Below, one piece after another: positions 44,795-55,164 of a DNA stretch of 64,000 bases. A program made the position numbers and the translations under genes. This DNA is from Toxorhynchites rutilus septentrionalis (lineage: Eukaryota > Arthropoda > Insecta > Diptera > Culicidae): the NCBI RefSeq assembly GCF_029784135.1, contig NC_073745.1, forward strand, positions 115,739,216 to 115,803,215. Direction: 5' to 3'. The notes beneath the pieces were generated by a model. The model ran no database searches. It had not been told where the DNA came from and saw nothing but the letters and a program-made list of their open reading frames with translations. Numbering within the stretch: position 1 is the stretch's first letter; every line of letters begins with the position of its first letter.

Positions 44795-45114
44795 ACCACA
44801 CCACGAACACTAGAATTTTACCTTTAATAAAAAACTGGCTGTACAGAATATGTTTAGAAGAACAGAGCGTGAGGCTCTGAGAACAGTAATTGGAGGCAAA
44901 AGGGAATTGAACTACAACTTGATAAAAGCTCAAAACCTCTTGGCTTCAGCTGCGTGTTTTAGTTTGAGAAAAACAACTTTTTTTACTGCGGTCGGTATTT
45001 CAAATGATTTTTGTTAGTCATTTCTCCGGTCTATATAAAATTTCAATTCCTACCCACTAGTCGTCTCTACATTTCTTGCCTTTACCTGATACATGTTTTT
45101 CATTGCCCTCAATC

Positions 45115-45615
45115 TCTACCAATAACTACCAAAACTAAAAAAACGCTTCTCTGATTTTTGGATATGTTATGTGAAAAAATCTCAGCTTTCAAAAAAAAAT
45201 ATTTAAAAATATAGCACCCTTGGTCCCGAGACCATGAAAGCTATAAATAATAAATACAATGAATAATTACTAAATAATTATGGTAAACTTTAAAAAACCA
45301 TAACTTGAAAACGAAAAAAAAAACGTCTCTCTGGTTTCGAGATATGTTGTATAAATAATTCTCAGCTTTCCAAAAAAATAAAAAATAAAAAAAATCTGGT
45401 GCCTGTGGTCTCGAGACCATGAAAACTATAAATAATAAATAGAGTGAATAATTACGACATAATTACGGTAAACTTTGAAAAATCATAACCTAAAAACGAA
45501 AAAAAACGCGTCTCTGGTTTCGAGATATGTTATGTAAAAAATTCTCAGCTTTCCGAAAAAAAATATAAAATAATATAGCGCCTTTGGTCCCGAGATCATG
45601 AAAACTATAAAAAAC
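45115..45615 (+). repeat. Tandem array of three ~170-bp units
   Basis: Each unit holds 'cgtctctctggtttcgagata', 'tgttatgtaaaaaattctcagctttcc', an A-rich run, 'ggtcccgagaccatgaaaactata' and 'gaataatta'. Starts fall near 45137, 45307 and 45484. The region after 45660 has related low-complexity phrases ('ttttgaaaaaagt', 'tttttcggacca'). An inverted, diverged relative is at 53290-53720. Non-coding. Confidence 0.8.
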
Positions 45616-46240
45616 AAATACAATCAATCATAACAAAACCAAAATTAAAATTAGGTGCAGCTCTGGTATTTTTTCAAAAAAAGATCAGCTAATTGGATTC
45701 AAATTGATATGTCGATCATTTAAATCGGCTCAGTACTTCAAAAGTTATGAATTTTGTGAAAAAAGTCATTTTTTGAAAAAAGTGGAAAAATTTGATTTTT
45801 CGGACCACCCTAAAATGGAAATGGTCACTCTAACAAAAAAATTTAAAAATACGAGTCTAATGGTTTGCGACAAAGAACAAAATTTCCACTTCCAACGAAA
45901 ATCTGAGAACCACTATATCGGTTTGACATGGAATGGCTGTATCTCCCACCTTATATATGATGCCTCCCACCGTTTTAGAGAAATCTCAACATTCTGTTAA
46001 ATTTTTAGAGCGTAAACCATCTGTCAATTTTTTCACTGTTTACATTTTCTTACCACAAAAAGTTGCCACTTTTTTTCTCGAGTTCCTTTTCTCTTCTCTG
46101 CCACAGCTGTGGAAGTCGCTTTGCTGTCAAAACAAACAACAAAAACTAACTGGTCAACAAACTGGAGACAGTCCATCTAAAATGTCGCTCGTGAAATTTA
46201 GGAGTTTTGGTCGGAAAATTTTAGAAAATTCGATACTTTT
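45616..46240 (+). repeat. Repeat-family flank of the tandem array
   Basis: Sequence with runs of A and T and phrases such as TTTGATTTTTCGGACCACCC that recur, inverted, near 53590-53640 (ggtccgaaaaatcaaa). It appears to be the outer part of the same repeat family as the array. Open frames of 98-105 codons read through these low-complexity runs and are not accepted as genes. Confidence 0.5.
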
Positions 46241-46327
46241 GGAAGCTTAATTTATCTTAGATAAACATTAAACAGAGCATGCATAAACTTGGGTCTTACA
46301 CGTATTATAAACTACGGTCCATCAAAG

Positions 46328-46432
46328 TTTAATACACTTCCTAGCGGCTTGAAGTACATAACCAACAGCAATATTTTTAAAAGTAAGCTTAAACAATATA
46401 TAAACAGGAACGTAAGCGAATACATTCTTTAA
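46328..46432 (+). pseudogene. C-terminal end of a non-LTR ORF2
   Basis: Thirty-four residues starting FNTLPSGLKYITNSNIFKSK followed by a stop match the end of Jockey/CR1-type RT proteins, where 'LP..L....N..FK..LK.YL' closes the frame. About 220 bp of 3' UTR-like sequence follow, ending in an A-rich run at 46660-46683. The rest of the retrotransposon is missing, as with a 5'-truncated insertion. Confidence 0.65.
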
Positions 46433-46689
46433 GTGTACCAAATATCCAACCATGTAGTCTTTTTTTCACCTATGTTTTAGTTTTTGTTAAACGTTATCAT
46501 TGTTAAATTTTGTTTTGTATTCCCTTCAAAGGATCTATGTTCCACTGGGATTTCACTCTTTCTTTGTCTGTAATTATACTCTCCGAGATTTTTTTAAAGA
46601 TAGTTAGTGTCCACTACCAGTGGGCTCTGCTGAGCCCATTGGTGTGGAGGTCAGTGGAGGGTATGAAAAAACAAAAAAAAAACCGACAC

Positions 46690-47857
46690 CTGATTTGTGT
46701 TTCATAAACAGGACAAATACGTTCTTACTTTTTGTAGATGCCTCGTGTTTATATTCGAAAGACAAAACGGCAGAGCTGAACTGATAAAACATCCCCTTGT
46801 TCAACGCCCATCGACACATTTCACGTGGGTGCTCATCTAACCTGGGAACAAAACTCTCGTGTTTTACTCCGGACCAGGTGCAGGAATTTTTCCATCCAAT
46901 TTTTCAGTACTTTCTAACTTCAAATAAATGATGCTCTTAAGCTACTTAGTATGCGGTAAATATTCGGGCTGGATAGGCAAGATAATGGGAAGTTACTAGA
47001 TATTCGTTTACTCTCTAGTTTTAACTCTTTGTGGTCGCTTGTCTGCTCTCAGCCACCATACCTTTTTTTACCGTTCTGGTTGTTTGTCTGCTCTCAGCCA
47101 CCACAGCAAGAAACCATGCTAATCTTATATTTTACTCAACCAAGTATCAGTTTATACTTTTCCTAAACGAGCTTGGTGTATAGTGAATCTGTTCACGAAT
47201 CAATACGGTGTCCCTATGAGTAATAGATTACGGTACTCAGTATCAAACAAAGTAGTCACCCACATAAGCCAACGCACAGAGCGTTGAATGCATAGGAATA
47301 TGGCACAGAAATCATTACAGCAGAATTTAGTCATTGTAACACTTTGGTATGATGGAAAATATTGTTCATAGGTATCAGAACTATTGTTTGTATAAATGTC
47401 TCATGTTATTTGAATAATCACATAAGTGATTGAGAGATAAAATCTTTGTTCACCTAAAGTGAAAAGTTCTGATCATTTCGGATACGCAGAAATCATTTTT
47501 GAGTAACTACTGGTTTAAATTATGTTGAAGTAGTTGTTTTTAAAGAGCAGAATAATTGTTTGCATAAGTGTCGTATGTCATCTGAGTAATCTCATGTAAA
47601 AAAAATCTTTGTTTGTTAAAAGTGAAAAGTGTTGATCGTTTTGGATACACATTGCTGGCATTGATTACACATTTATTGCATTATTGATACAAGTGTCTAA
47701 TATCCAACGTATAATAAAAATATAATTATGTATTGATTATACTTCATATGATTTACTCTTAGATATTGTTTTGAAAGATTTCACACGGATACGAATTATA
47801 AAATAATTTTTTTATATAAAAACATTACATTAAAATACATTTTTGCGTTAATACGTA
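46690..47857. other. No gene recognised
   Basis: AT-rich DNA. 47027-47063 and 47077-47110 contain the duplicated phrase GTCTGCTCTCAGCCACCA (about 18 bp, spacing about 50 bp). 47440-47640 has two loosely similar blocks ('aaagtgaaaagttctgatcattt' and 'aaagtgaaaagtgttgatcgttt'), an imperfect local duplication of about 170 bp. No coding domain. Confidence 0.4.
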
Positions 47858-48298
47858 TACAGCGCGGACTCGATTATATACACTTTTTTATTTCTTTTCA
47901 CTGTATATAATCGAGTCAATAACATTTTTTTGCTTGTATTTTTAGTTTTTTTTGATAATAAAAGAGGAATTGGATTTTTGATTCATCCCCTTAATGTAAG
48001 AAAACAGCTTTCTCACATGAAAAAATAAATTTATCCAGATTCTCTCATGAGGTCATAGACAATCATATTTTATGAAAAAAATCCTCCTACGCATATGTTC
48101 GTATTTCAACAATGACAGAGTTATAGAACTTTTTCTTCGTTTCGGAATCTGTTGCCTCAAACTGGCTCTACATTAAAAAGCACGCTACGGAAGACGATTT
48201 TGATGCTTTCATTCGGAAGACGAGAAAATTTAGTACAGGATAAAGTAGTGGAACAACTAAATTAGTGGATTTTAATAACATTTTGGAAATGAAAAACT

Positions 48299-49638
48299 TT
48301 TTTTCTTATTATTCCATTTATTTTTACCGGCTTAGTTACATAGGTTTAAGGTGAAGGTGGAAGCTAGCCACAAATGGCTGCCACAATGGCGCTCATTTCT
48401 TTCATCTCCCTCCCTCACCCCTCGCCCGAAAATCAATAATTTTGCCAAACTATGTGAAGAAAATTATCGTTTTCGCACACTTCCCATCAAGTAAAGGCAA
48501 CCAAACTCTAATCGATTACTCACAAGATATTAAATTTTCATCTGCTGTCGCTGTCGTATAGTGAAAAACGTCGGAAAACTCGAGTAAGTGCTCTGAAAGT
48601 TAAATTTTCATTTTTCAATCTTCGGCAATGGTATTGTTTGTATTGGTGAAAGCATCGTTATTTTTTCGACACTAATGCCAGACAACATCATCGAAACAGA
48701 TTTAAAAAACTACTCAATAAAATGTTGTTCCTGAGTCATAGCGTATCATGTTATGAAAATCAATAGAATAAAATTGTGTTGATATCAATACAATCATTAT
48801 TTTTACGTTTAATGGGTCTATAATGTAAGTGCAAAGTCCTCCCTATACTGGGGGGCCCGTGATATATCTTGTTAGAATGATACGTCTCTTCCCGTTGTTG
48901 GTTAAACTTCAACTCTTTTATTGAATTCAATCTTTACATTTGTACCCTACGCTTGGGCGGTGGCTACGTGACCCTTTTTGCGGTACTCAGCATAATCGCC
49001 GGGCGACGGGCGACCGTTAAAGTTAAAGTTGCTCGGAACACTGCCACGGCTGCCTATTCTTTCAAAAACAATAAACGGAAAAGTATTACATTCAATCAAC
49101 GTGAATATTTGAAAAAAATACGACCAACGAAGGAAAATATTAAGGAATTATCAGCATCGAGTTACTATGCGGAAAAACTTGTTAATATCAAAAGAGCCCT
49201 AATTCGCATGTGTTATAAATTTGCTCATGTTACTCTCGCATATAATCAGAATTTTACTTCATATGCAAATGCACCTTCTATATATATATTTATGTTTGCA
49301 ATTGTTCATCGGAATATTTTGTTCATACATCTAACTTCAGTATTGAATTGTTATTTTTTTACAAATGTATTCAAAGACTCGTGTCAATGAAGCGCCACAC
49401 AGTCTGATAAGTGAATTGATCTATTTACATGTGCTTTACTCTTCTCTCACTAACACTATTACTCCATTTTTAAAAGTGGGTTTACCTATACTACTACAAT
49501 GGCTAGCTTCCACCTTCACCTTAAAGGAGCCAGACTCTTAACTATATTCTTACTAAAATATATTAACATGTTTCCTTAATTCTATGGTTAATAAGAAAGG
49601 GAACCGATTACTCGCGGTCGACTTGAGTTTGACACATA
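48299..49638 (-). mobile_element. LINE 3'-end fragment split by a TTAA element
   Basis: 48299-48349 and 49521-49638 together match 29001-29165, the 3' UTR of the retrotransposon at 29001-31547, including the T-rich (A tail) start and 'gattactcgcggtc'. Target duplications AATGAAAAACT (48288-48298) and AGTGAAAAACT (49639-49649) flank it. It is a 5'-truncated insertion of about 165 bp into the pogo-like MITE, later interrupted. Confidence 0.82.
48350..49520. mobile_element. TTAA-flanked TIR element, copy A
   Basis: Ends GGTGAAGGTGGAAGCTAGCC and its perfect reverse complement, flanked by TTAA at 48346-48349 and 49521-49524. Removing the element and one TTAA restores the LINE 3' UTR exactly as at 29046-29055. 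TTAA duplication is typical of piggyBac and of several mosquito MITE groups. A 145-codon frame (48953-49390) crosses a copy-specific insertion at 48831-49033 and is not treated as a gene. Copy B is at 54958-57053. Confidence 0.88.
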
Positions 49639-49863
49639 AGTGAAAAACTGAAAAGTTTATAGTTTTTAATGTGTTATGATAAATTTTCTCCTAAAAATTT
49701 GTGTTAAACTGAATTGTTTCTATCAATTAAATGGAAGTTATTTCCCCGCCCTACAATTTGTTCTTTGACGCCCAACTTCTATCGTTCTTAGTTTGGCTGC
49801 AATATCGATAAAAACAATTCCTGGTGAAAATTCAGGCAAAATCTTCAAAAATCACGATTTTTA

Positions 49864-50912
49864 CCGGTTTTCCATTTCGGGCTTCCGAAAGTATACAGCC
49901 CTGCGATAACCGTTTTGCATAACTGTCAACCAAAGCGTCATATCGTTAGTTGAATGTCTGCCATTTTACAATATGGATCATTTAAGCATCGCACAACGTG
50001 TTTATTTTGTTAAATTATACTATAAAAATGATGAAAAACCGGCAAATGTTTTTCGAGCATTACGGACGGATTTTGGTCATCATGGACGGCCTACAGAGCA
50101 CACAATCGCTAATGTAGTGCGTAAATTCGAACAAACTGGATCCGTAGCGAATATTGTGAAACCTGTGCATCATCGTAATGTGCGTTCGGCCGAAAAATAT
50201 TGCTGCTGTTGCTGCCAGTGTGGAGGATGACCCGAATGTTTCGATTCCACGGCGTGCTCTGCAATTGGGCTTGTCAAACACATCATTGTGGCGAATTTTG
50301 CATTTGGACTTGCACCTACATCCATATATATATATAATTTTTGTACCAGTCCAACTGGTACAAAAATTAGCGCAAAGCAGCAAAATGCTGAATTTTCGCA
50401 TCAAATTTTCTTCAGCGATGAGGCCAAAATTTCCGTATATTGGGCTCAGAAAATCCACACGTGATTATTGAGAGGACATTGCATCCGCCAAAAGTCACTG
50501 TTTGGTGCGCATTATGGTCTGGTGGAGTCATCGGGCCGTATTTCTTTGAAAATGAGGACGGCAAGACGGTAACTGTGAATGGTGAGCGCTATGGCCGCGT
50601 GTTAACCGATTTTTTTTGCCACAAATTGAAGATATAGTTACGGATGACATGTGGTTTCTGCAGGACGGCGCCACGTGCCACACAACACGACCGAACATGT
50701 CCATATTGCGAACGAAATTTGAGGGACGCATAATTTCGCGTTTTGGTGATGCCAATTGGCCGTCCAGATCATGGTGGACATTTGAATGATGTTGTATTTC
50801 ACACATAATGGCATAAACCAAACTTTAATTTGAATAAAAGTTTCATCGAAATTTGAATTCTAAGTGTGTTTTATTTCAATTTACTTTCGGAATTTAAAAT
50901 TGGAAAACCCTT
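49864..50912 (+). mobile_element. DD41D mariner, degenerate copy
   Basis: Ends CCGGTTTTCCATTTCGGG and, reverse complement, AAGGGTTTTCCAATTTTAA beside TA at 49862-49863 and 50913-50914. It lies inside the pogo-like MITE. Length is 1,049 bp because of several internal deletions. The terminal CAG is mutated at both ends, so it is unlikely to move even with transposase supplied. Confidence 0.88.
49973..50808 (+). pseudogene. DD41D mariner transposase, heavily damaged
   Basis: The start MDHLSIAQRVYFVKLYYKND and about 76 residues are intact before a frameshift in 'ggccgaaaaatattgc' near 50198 (one extra A). The second frame (IPRRALQLGLSNTSLWRIL) ends where an inverted duplication is inserted near 50325-50345. 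The first catalytic motif survives as FFSDEA and is cut. QQDGATCHTT of the intact copy reads LQDGATCHTTR here, after a stop near 50636. The last acid and C terminus are gone through a deletion of about 290 bp near 50773. Confidence 0.85.
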
Positions 50913-51095
50913 TACATGTAATAGCCACTTAAACTCCACCTTAACGTTGAAAGGTTACATTTCTTCTTGAAATAAGCCATATTTGAAATATAAAAAAAAT
51001 ATTTTTTTTTTCCAAACTGTTTATAATCGAGTCTAAGAATGTATATAATCGAATCACATATAATCGAGTCTGTATATAATCAAGTCCGACCTGTA

Positions 51096-53285
51096 TATAG
51101 TTCACAAAAATATAAATAAAAAAATAAATAAATTATTTTTCATAATCCTACATGTATCACAGCTTTTCTGAGGAAAAATAATTCCGACCAGTACGACACC
51201 CATGCCCAAAATTAATACGACCGCAAAGGGTTGATTCTACTTATTTTGCTTCTTTGCGCACATTTGGCATGTATATTAAACATTCTCATTGAATGTTTGG
51301 AAAGCATCCGGATACACTTGGATAGTGGTGTCATACACTGATATACAGTTTCTGGCAATGAGATTATTTTATGTTATGTTTCGTCAAGAATGATTAAAGT
51401 TAAGCCTGCTATCTTGGATTTTTAATCTGAATTGTAAGCATTCCGTGGAAGGCAAGTCAATCGAAAAAGGACCCTCTTTTTTGGTCGCTTACATCATCGG
51501 ACGTGAGGGCAGTTCCCCGACCCTGATTCCGAGTAAGAAACACCATACCATATCCCATCGAACGGCAGAGATGAACATTACATCCGTTCGACTGATTGCC
51601 CAGAAAATATGGGGGCTCATGTTCGCTCAACTGCTTCCCTTCTCACGCTCGAGAGCACAAACCATCGGATGATAAATTTAAGCCTCCGGCGTGTCTTCGA
51701 ATATTGGCCAGCCAGGCATAATGTAGGTGTATACATATTTTGGTTATTTTTTTTGTTGTTTTTTCTTCCAAGAAAGGGTGCTTCTACGTTTCTGTTCGAA
51801 TTTGCACACCCCCAATGCTCCCTCTCCCCCTTAAGCACTGTTGGCGCTTGCAACAGCTGGCGTTACAAAATTGGTAGGATTTGGTGGGCTATGTTCACGA
51901 CTGCTGGACTAATTGGGGATAATATTTCATCTCGAGCTCGAGGTGCTGCCTTGAAGGAGGCAAGACAAGGGATTAACCAAATGTTTGGTTGTTTGTTCGG
52001 TTCCAGCTACCTGTAAAGCGCCGTCTTGGCGCAATGTTGCCACCCTTGACCAGGGGAGAGGTAAGTTTATTGGTGACAATTTTTCATCAGACAGCACAGT
52101 TGTTCATGGATTAGGAGGAAATCTTTAACGTGAACATTTGTTTTGTCCGTCAGGCTCGGCAGGCTGGCGTCGCAGTCTATCGTTTCGATTCGTACCGGAT
52201 TTTCTGTCGACTGATAAAAATATGGCGAATTGCCGACGAGAAAGTATTTTCATGCCAAATTATTAATTGTGGAATAAAGCTTTGGATCGTCTGGCTGGGC
52301 CGTTAAGTGCTAAAGTGCTGATGGCGATATTATCATTTAAACGCAAATCAACGAGAATCGAGTCTTAATCAGAAGGACCCTCAAGTTTGAATAGCTACAA
52401 TTATTGACTAAAATTTGCAACCATTCGATTGGGGGGAAAGTTAAAGCTAAACGGTGTTTGGTTCGATCGCTTTTCGCGCTGTCTCCGATTGGATCGAGAA
52501 TGAAAACAATTTGTTACCTCACTTCCGGCGTGACTGCCCGTGATAAGTACCGACGATAAGATGAAAAACCACCGTTCGAATGTCTAGACGAGGGCTGTTT
52601 TGACAGGCAAACATTCAGCGCCTGGGGTTGTCCGGAATCGATTGGATCCGGGGAATTAATCTACCACGAAATTGAACCAATGAATCGAGCACGGCGAGGG
52701 TAACCCTAGCGTTTCCTGAATGGCGGAAAACTGCCTTAAGAAAACATGTTTGCGCCAGACCCAACCTCTCGAGAAAAGCAAATCGTTGTAATGAAAGAGT
52801 TTTACTTTTTATCGACTATAGAATTGGTCGTATCGCGTTCCTCCTATCAGCACGAAGGAAAGATGGTTCATTTATGTGTGCTAACTCTGAACCGTAAATC
52901 TTATTCCGTTCCGGTGGAGGAAGTCGTGGGAGGTTGAAATTGGCGGGGAGAAATGAAAATATTTCATCGTTTTACTACTGTGCAAGACGATGTTTTGTGC
53001 GAGCCGAGATTTTGTCTTTTGATGTGTTCGATTTTTTATGTGGGTTTGTCGTTTTTCTTCAACTTTTTTTTTGCTTTGCTCGATGTTATCCTATCTTTCG
53101 AGTGACGCGAAATTAACGATGTTGTGCATCAGATATTTTTTGCATCTTTTTTTTTTTGTTTATCGTTGAACTATATTTTTAGATACGGAAAGAAGTTCAA
53201 TCTTCTCATCAACCATTCGCTGTTTTATGTTTTGCTGGAGCTGAACTCTAATTGAAGCCATCAAATATTGAGAACATGAATTCGT
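51096..53285. other. No gene recognised; single-copy-looking DNA
   Basis: 51440-52640 is moderately GC-rich with open frames of up to 135 codons (51609-52016) that show no domain and overlap a frame on the other strand. 52300-52720 has blocks of mixed sequence that look conserved in style (for example TTAATCTACCACGAAATTG), which may be regulatory; not testable here. 53040-53170 is T-rich. Confidence 0.35.
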
Positions 53286-53289
53286 ATAA

Positions 53290-53720
53290 ATTCTTGGTGT
53301 CTGGTTGAACTATATACAGCCACTACATGGCAAACCGATATAGCGGTTCTCAGATATTCATGAATAGTGAACCGATCGGGATAATAGACATCTTTAATAG
53401 AAGCCAATGAGTTTAAAAAATATTATACGTTGTATTTTATTTTTTTAATTATTGATTGTATCTGATTTTGATAGTTTACATTGTTAAAGATAGAGGGCGC
53501 TAATTTTTTTTATTTTTTCTTGAGAGCTGAGATTTTTTACATAACATATCCAAAAATTAGAGGGGCGTTTTTTTAATAATGAAAAATCAACAGTCAATTT
53601 AACCGATGGTCCGAAAAATCAAATTGTTCCTCCTTTTTTTCAAAAACGATTTTTTTTTTCAAAAAAACATAACTTTCGAAATACTAAACCGATTCAGATG
53701 ATATACATATAAAATTGAAG
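53290..53720 (-). repeat. Inverted relative of the 45-kb repeat family
   Basis: In reverse complement this block includes 'aatttttggatatgttatgtaaaaaatctcagct', 'tttgatttttcgga' and 'accgctatatcggtttgcc', all found in order near 45140-45940. It is a second, diverged copy with one rather than three tandem units. Confidence 0.65.
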
Positions 53721-54953
53721 CCAATGAGCTATATAACTCAAAAACGAAAAATAGTGGAACAGTGCGAATGAGTATCGTGAGCATCGCGCGTGAGATTTGA
53801 TTCAGTTTCGTCTCTTTTGTTTCATTCAACAGGTGTTGAAGACGGCAGTGAACTGTTGCTCTCAAAAGATTCATCGCTAGCTATTTTATATACTCTTATT
53901 CAAATTTCGCCGGGCTGTTTCCGTTCCAAGAACTCTGACTTGAACCTCAGGTCCAAAAAAGTTGCCATCAGTAAATTTGGATCTCCCCCTAAGAAAATCG
54001 CATGCGATGTGAGTTAGGTGTTCTATGCGCAGTCTCGCCCTTGTTCAAATTTAATGCAACAAAATGCGAAATTACCTCGAACTACAGGAGAGGCCACAAC
54101 TTGCAAGTTTTTTATTTCTTCAAAAGTCTAACGCACTGTTCCATAGAGTCCCACTGTTATGTGGTCAAATTACCGTCTATGATAGTTTTGATTCGTAGTG
54201 GAGTGTGTACCCTCTCTCAAGTTATCATCCTTGAAAACATTTCGAAGTTTTTGTTCAACCTTGATTGAAAATAATCGATTGATGTTCTTTGTTCTTTTAA
54301 ATTCGTAGTACGTACTCTTACTCAACCAGTATTAAAACTATTTCAATATATCCACAAAAATCTCATCACTGTACACTGAATTCTGTTTTTACGCGACTGA
54401 TGTGTGCGCGCAAAAAAATAAAATCACTTTAAAACAAATCGCGTAATAAAAATCGCATAATTTCTAGAGAATCACGTAAAAGAAGGTTTCTGACACAGGC
54501 TCATAAAACCATACTCGCAAACGCTCTCGCGCAAAATAAAATCATGCAAAAAAAAAAAATCGCCTAAAAAAGAATCCAGAGTAATACAAAATCCTTATCG
54601 GAAAAAAATCTGCTCAAGATTCCTTGCAGAGAACTTTATACTCTATTAAAAGATATTCATTCTAAAGGAATTTTCATTATTCATTAATTATTTTTATGTA
54701 AAAATTTGTTTATTTCTTCCTAAAAAGTAATTCTTTATTTGTATCATGCACACATGCAGTTTTTTTCAGTTTCGTATCCGCAAATAAAGATCCGGCCGCA
54801 GGATATTTACAATCCGGCCTCGAAATTTGCCGGATATCCGGTGTCCAACCACTATCCATCGCTATGTTTTTTCCGACACTGGTTGAATTCAATAGAACCT
54901 GATCAATGGAGAAGCATGGTAATTGTACGAAACGACGGCCTATTTAAGGTGAA
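53721..54953. other. No gene recognised; possible MITE debris
   Basis: 54375-54560 is rich in degenerate repeats of CGCGTAA/CGCATAA/CACGTAA and their complements, typical of a decayed MITE with sub-terminal repeats. 54785-54845 contains repeated ATCCGG motifs including the palindrome CCGGATATCCGG. No coding domain. A frame at 53790-54268 is interrupted and unrecognised. Confidence 0.35.
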
Positions 54954-55164
54954 GGTGGAATGGCTGCCACAATGACGCTCATTTCTTTCATCTCCCTTCC
55001 ACACCGAAAATCAATAATTTTGATAAACAGTGTGAAGAAAATGATCGTTTTCGCACACTACCCATCATGTAATATCAACCAAACTCTAATCGATTTCTAA
55101 CAAGATATTATATTTTTATCTGCTGTCGCACTGTATAGTGAAAAACGTCGGAAAACTCGAGCTA

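Larger units (their letters stand above)
47860..51093 (-). mobile_element. pogo-like MITE, host of a four-element nest
   Basis: Ends CAGCGCGGACTCGATTATAT (left) and, reverse complement, CAGGTCGGACTTGATTATAT (right) lie beside TA at 47858-47859 and 51094-51095. Both ends carry tandem copies of ACTCGATTATATA. Outer parts match the element at 3055-3560 in reverse. After removing the LINE segment (48299-49638 plus one target copy) and the mariner (49864-50912 plus TA), about 830 bp remain. No transposase. CAG/TA ends suggest pogo/Tigger, unconfirmed. Confidence 0.75.

Noticed and set aside
48953..49390. 145-codon frame inside TTAA element copy A, partly shared with a 123-codon frame in copy B (56564-56935)
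   Set aside because: Differences between the copies fall mainly on first and second codon positions and change residues, the copies have different upstream parts, and no domain is visible. This looks like neutral drift, not coding.
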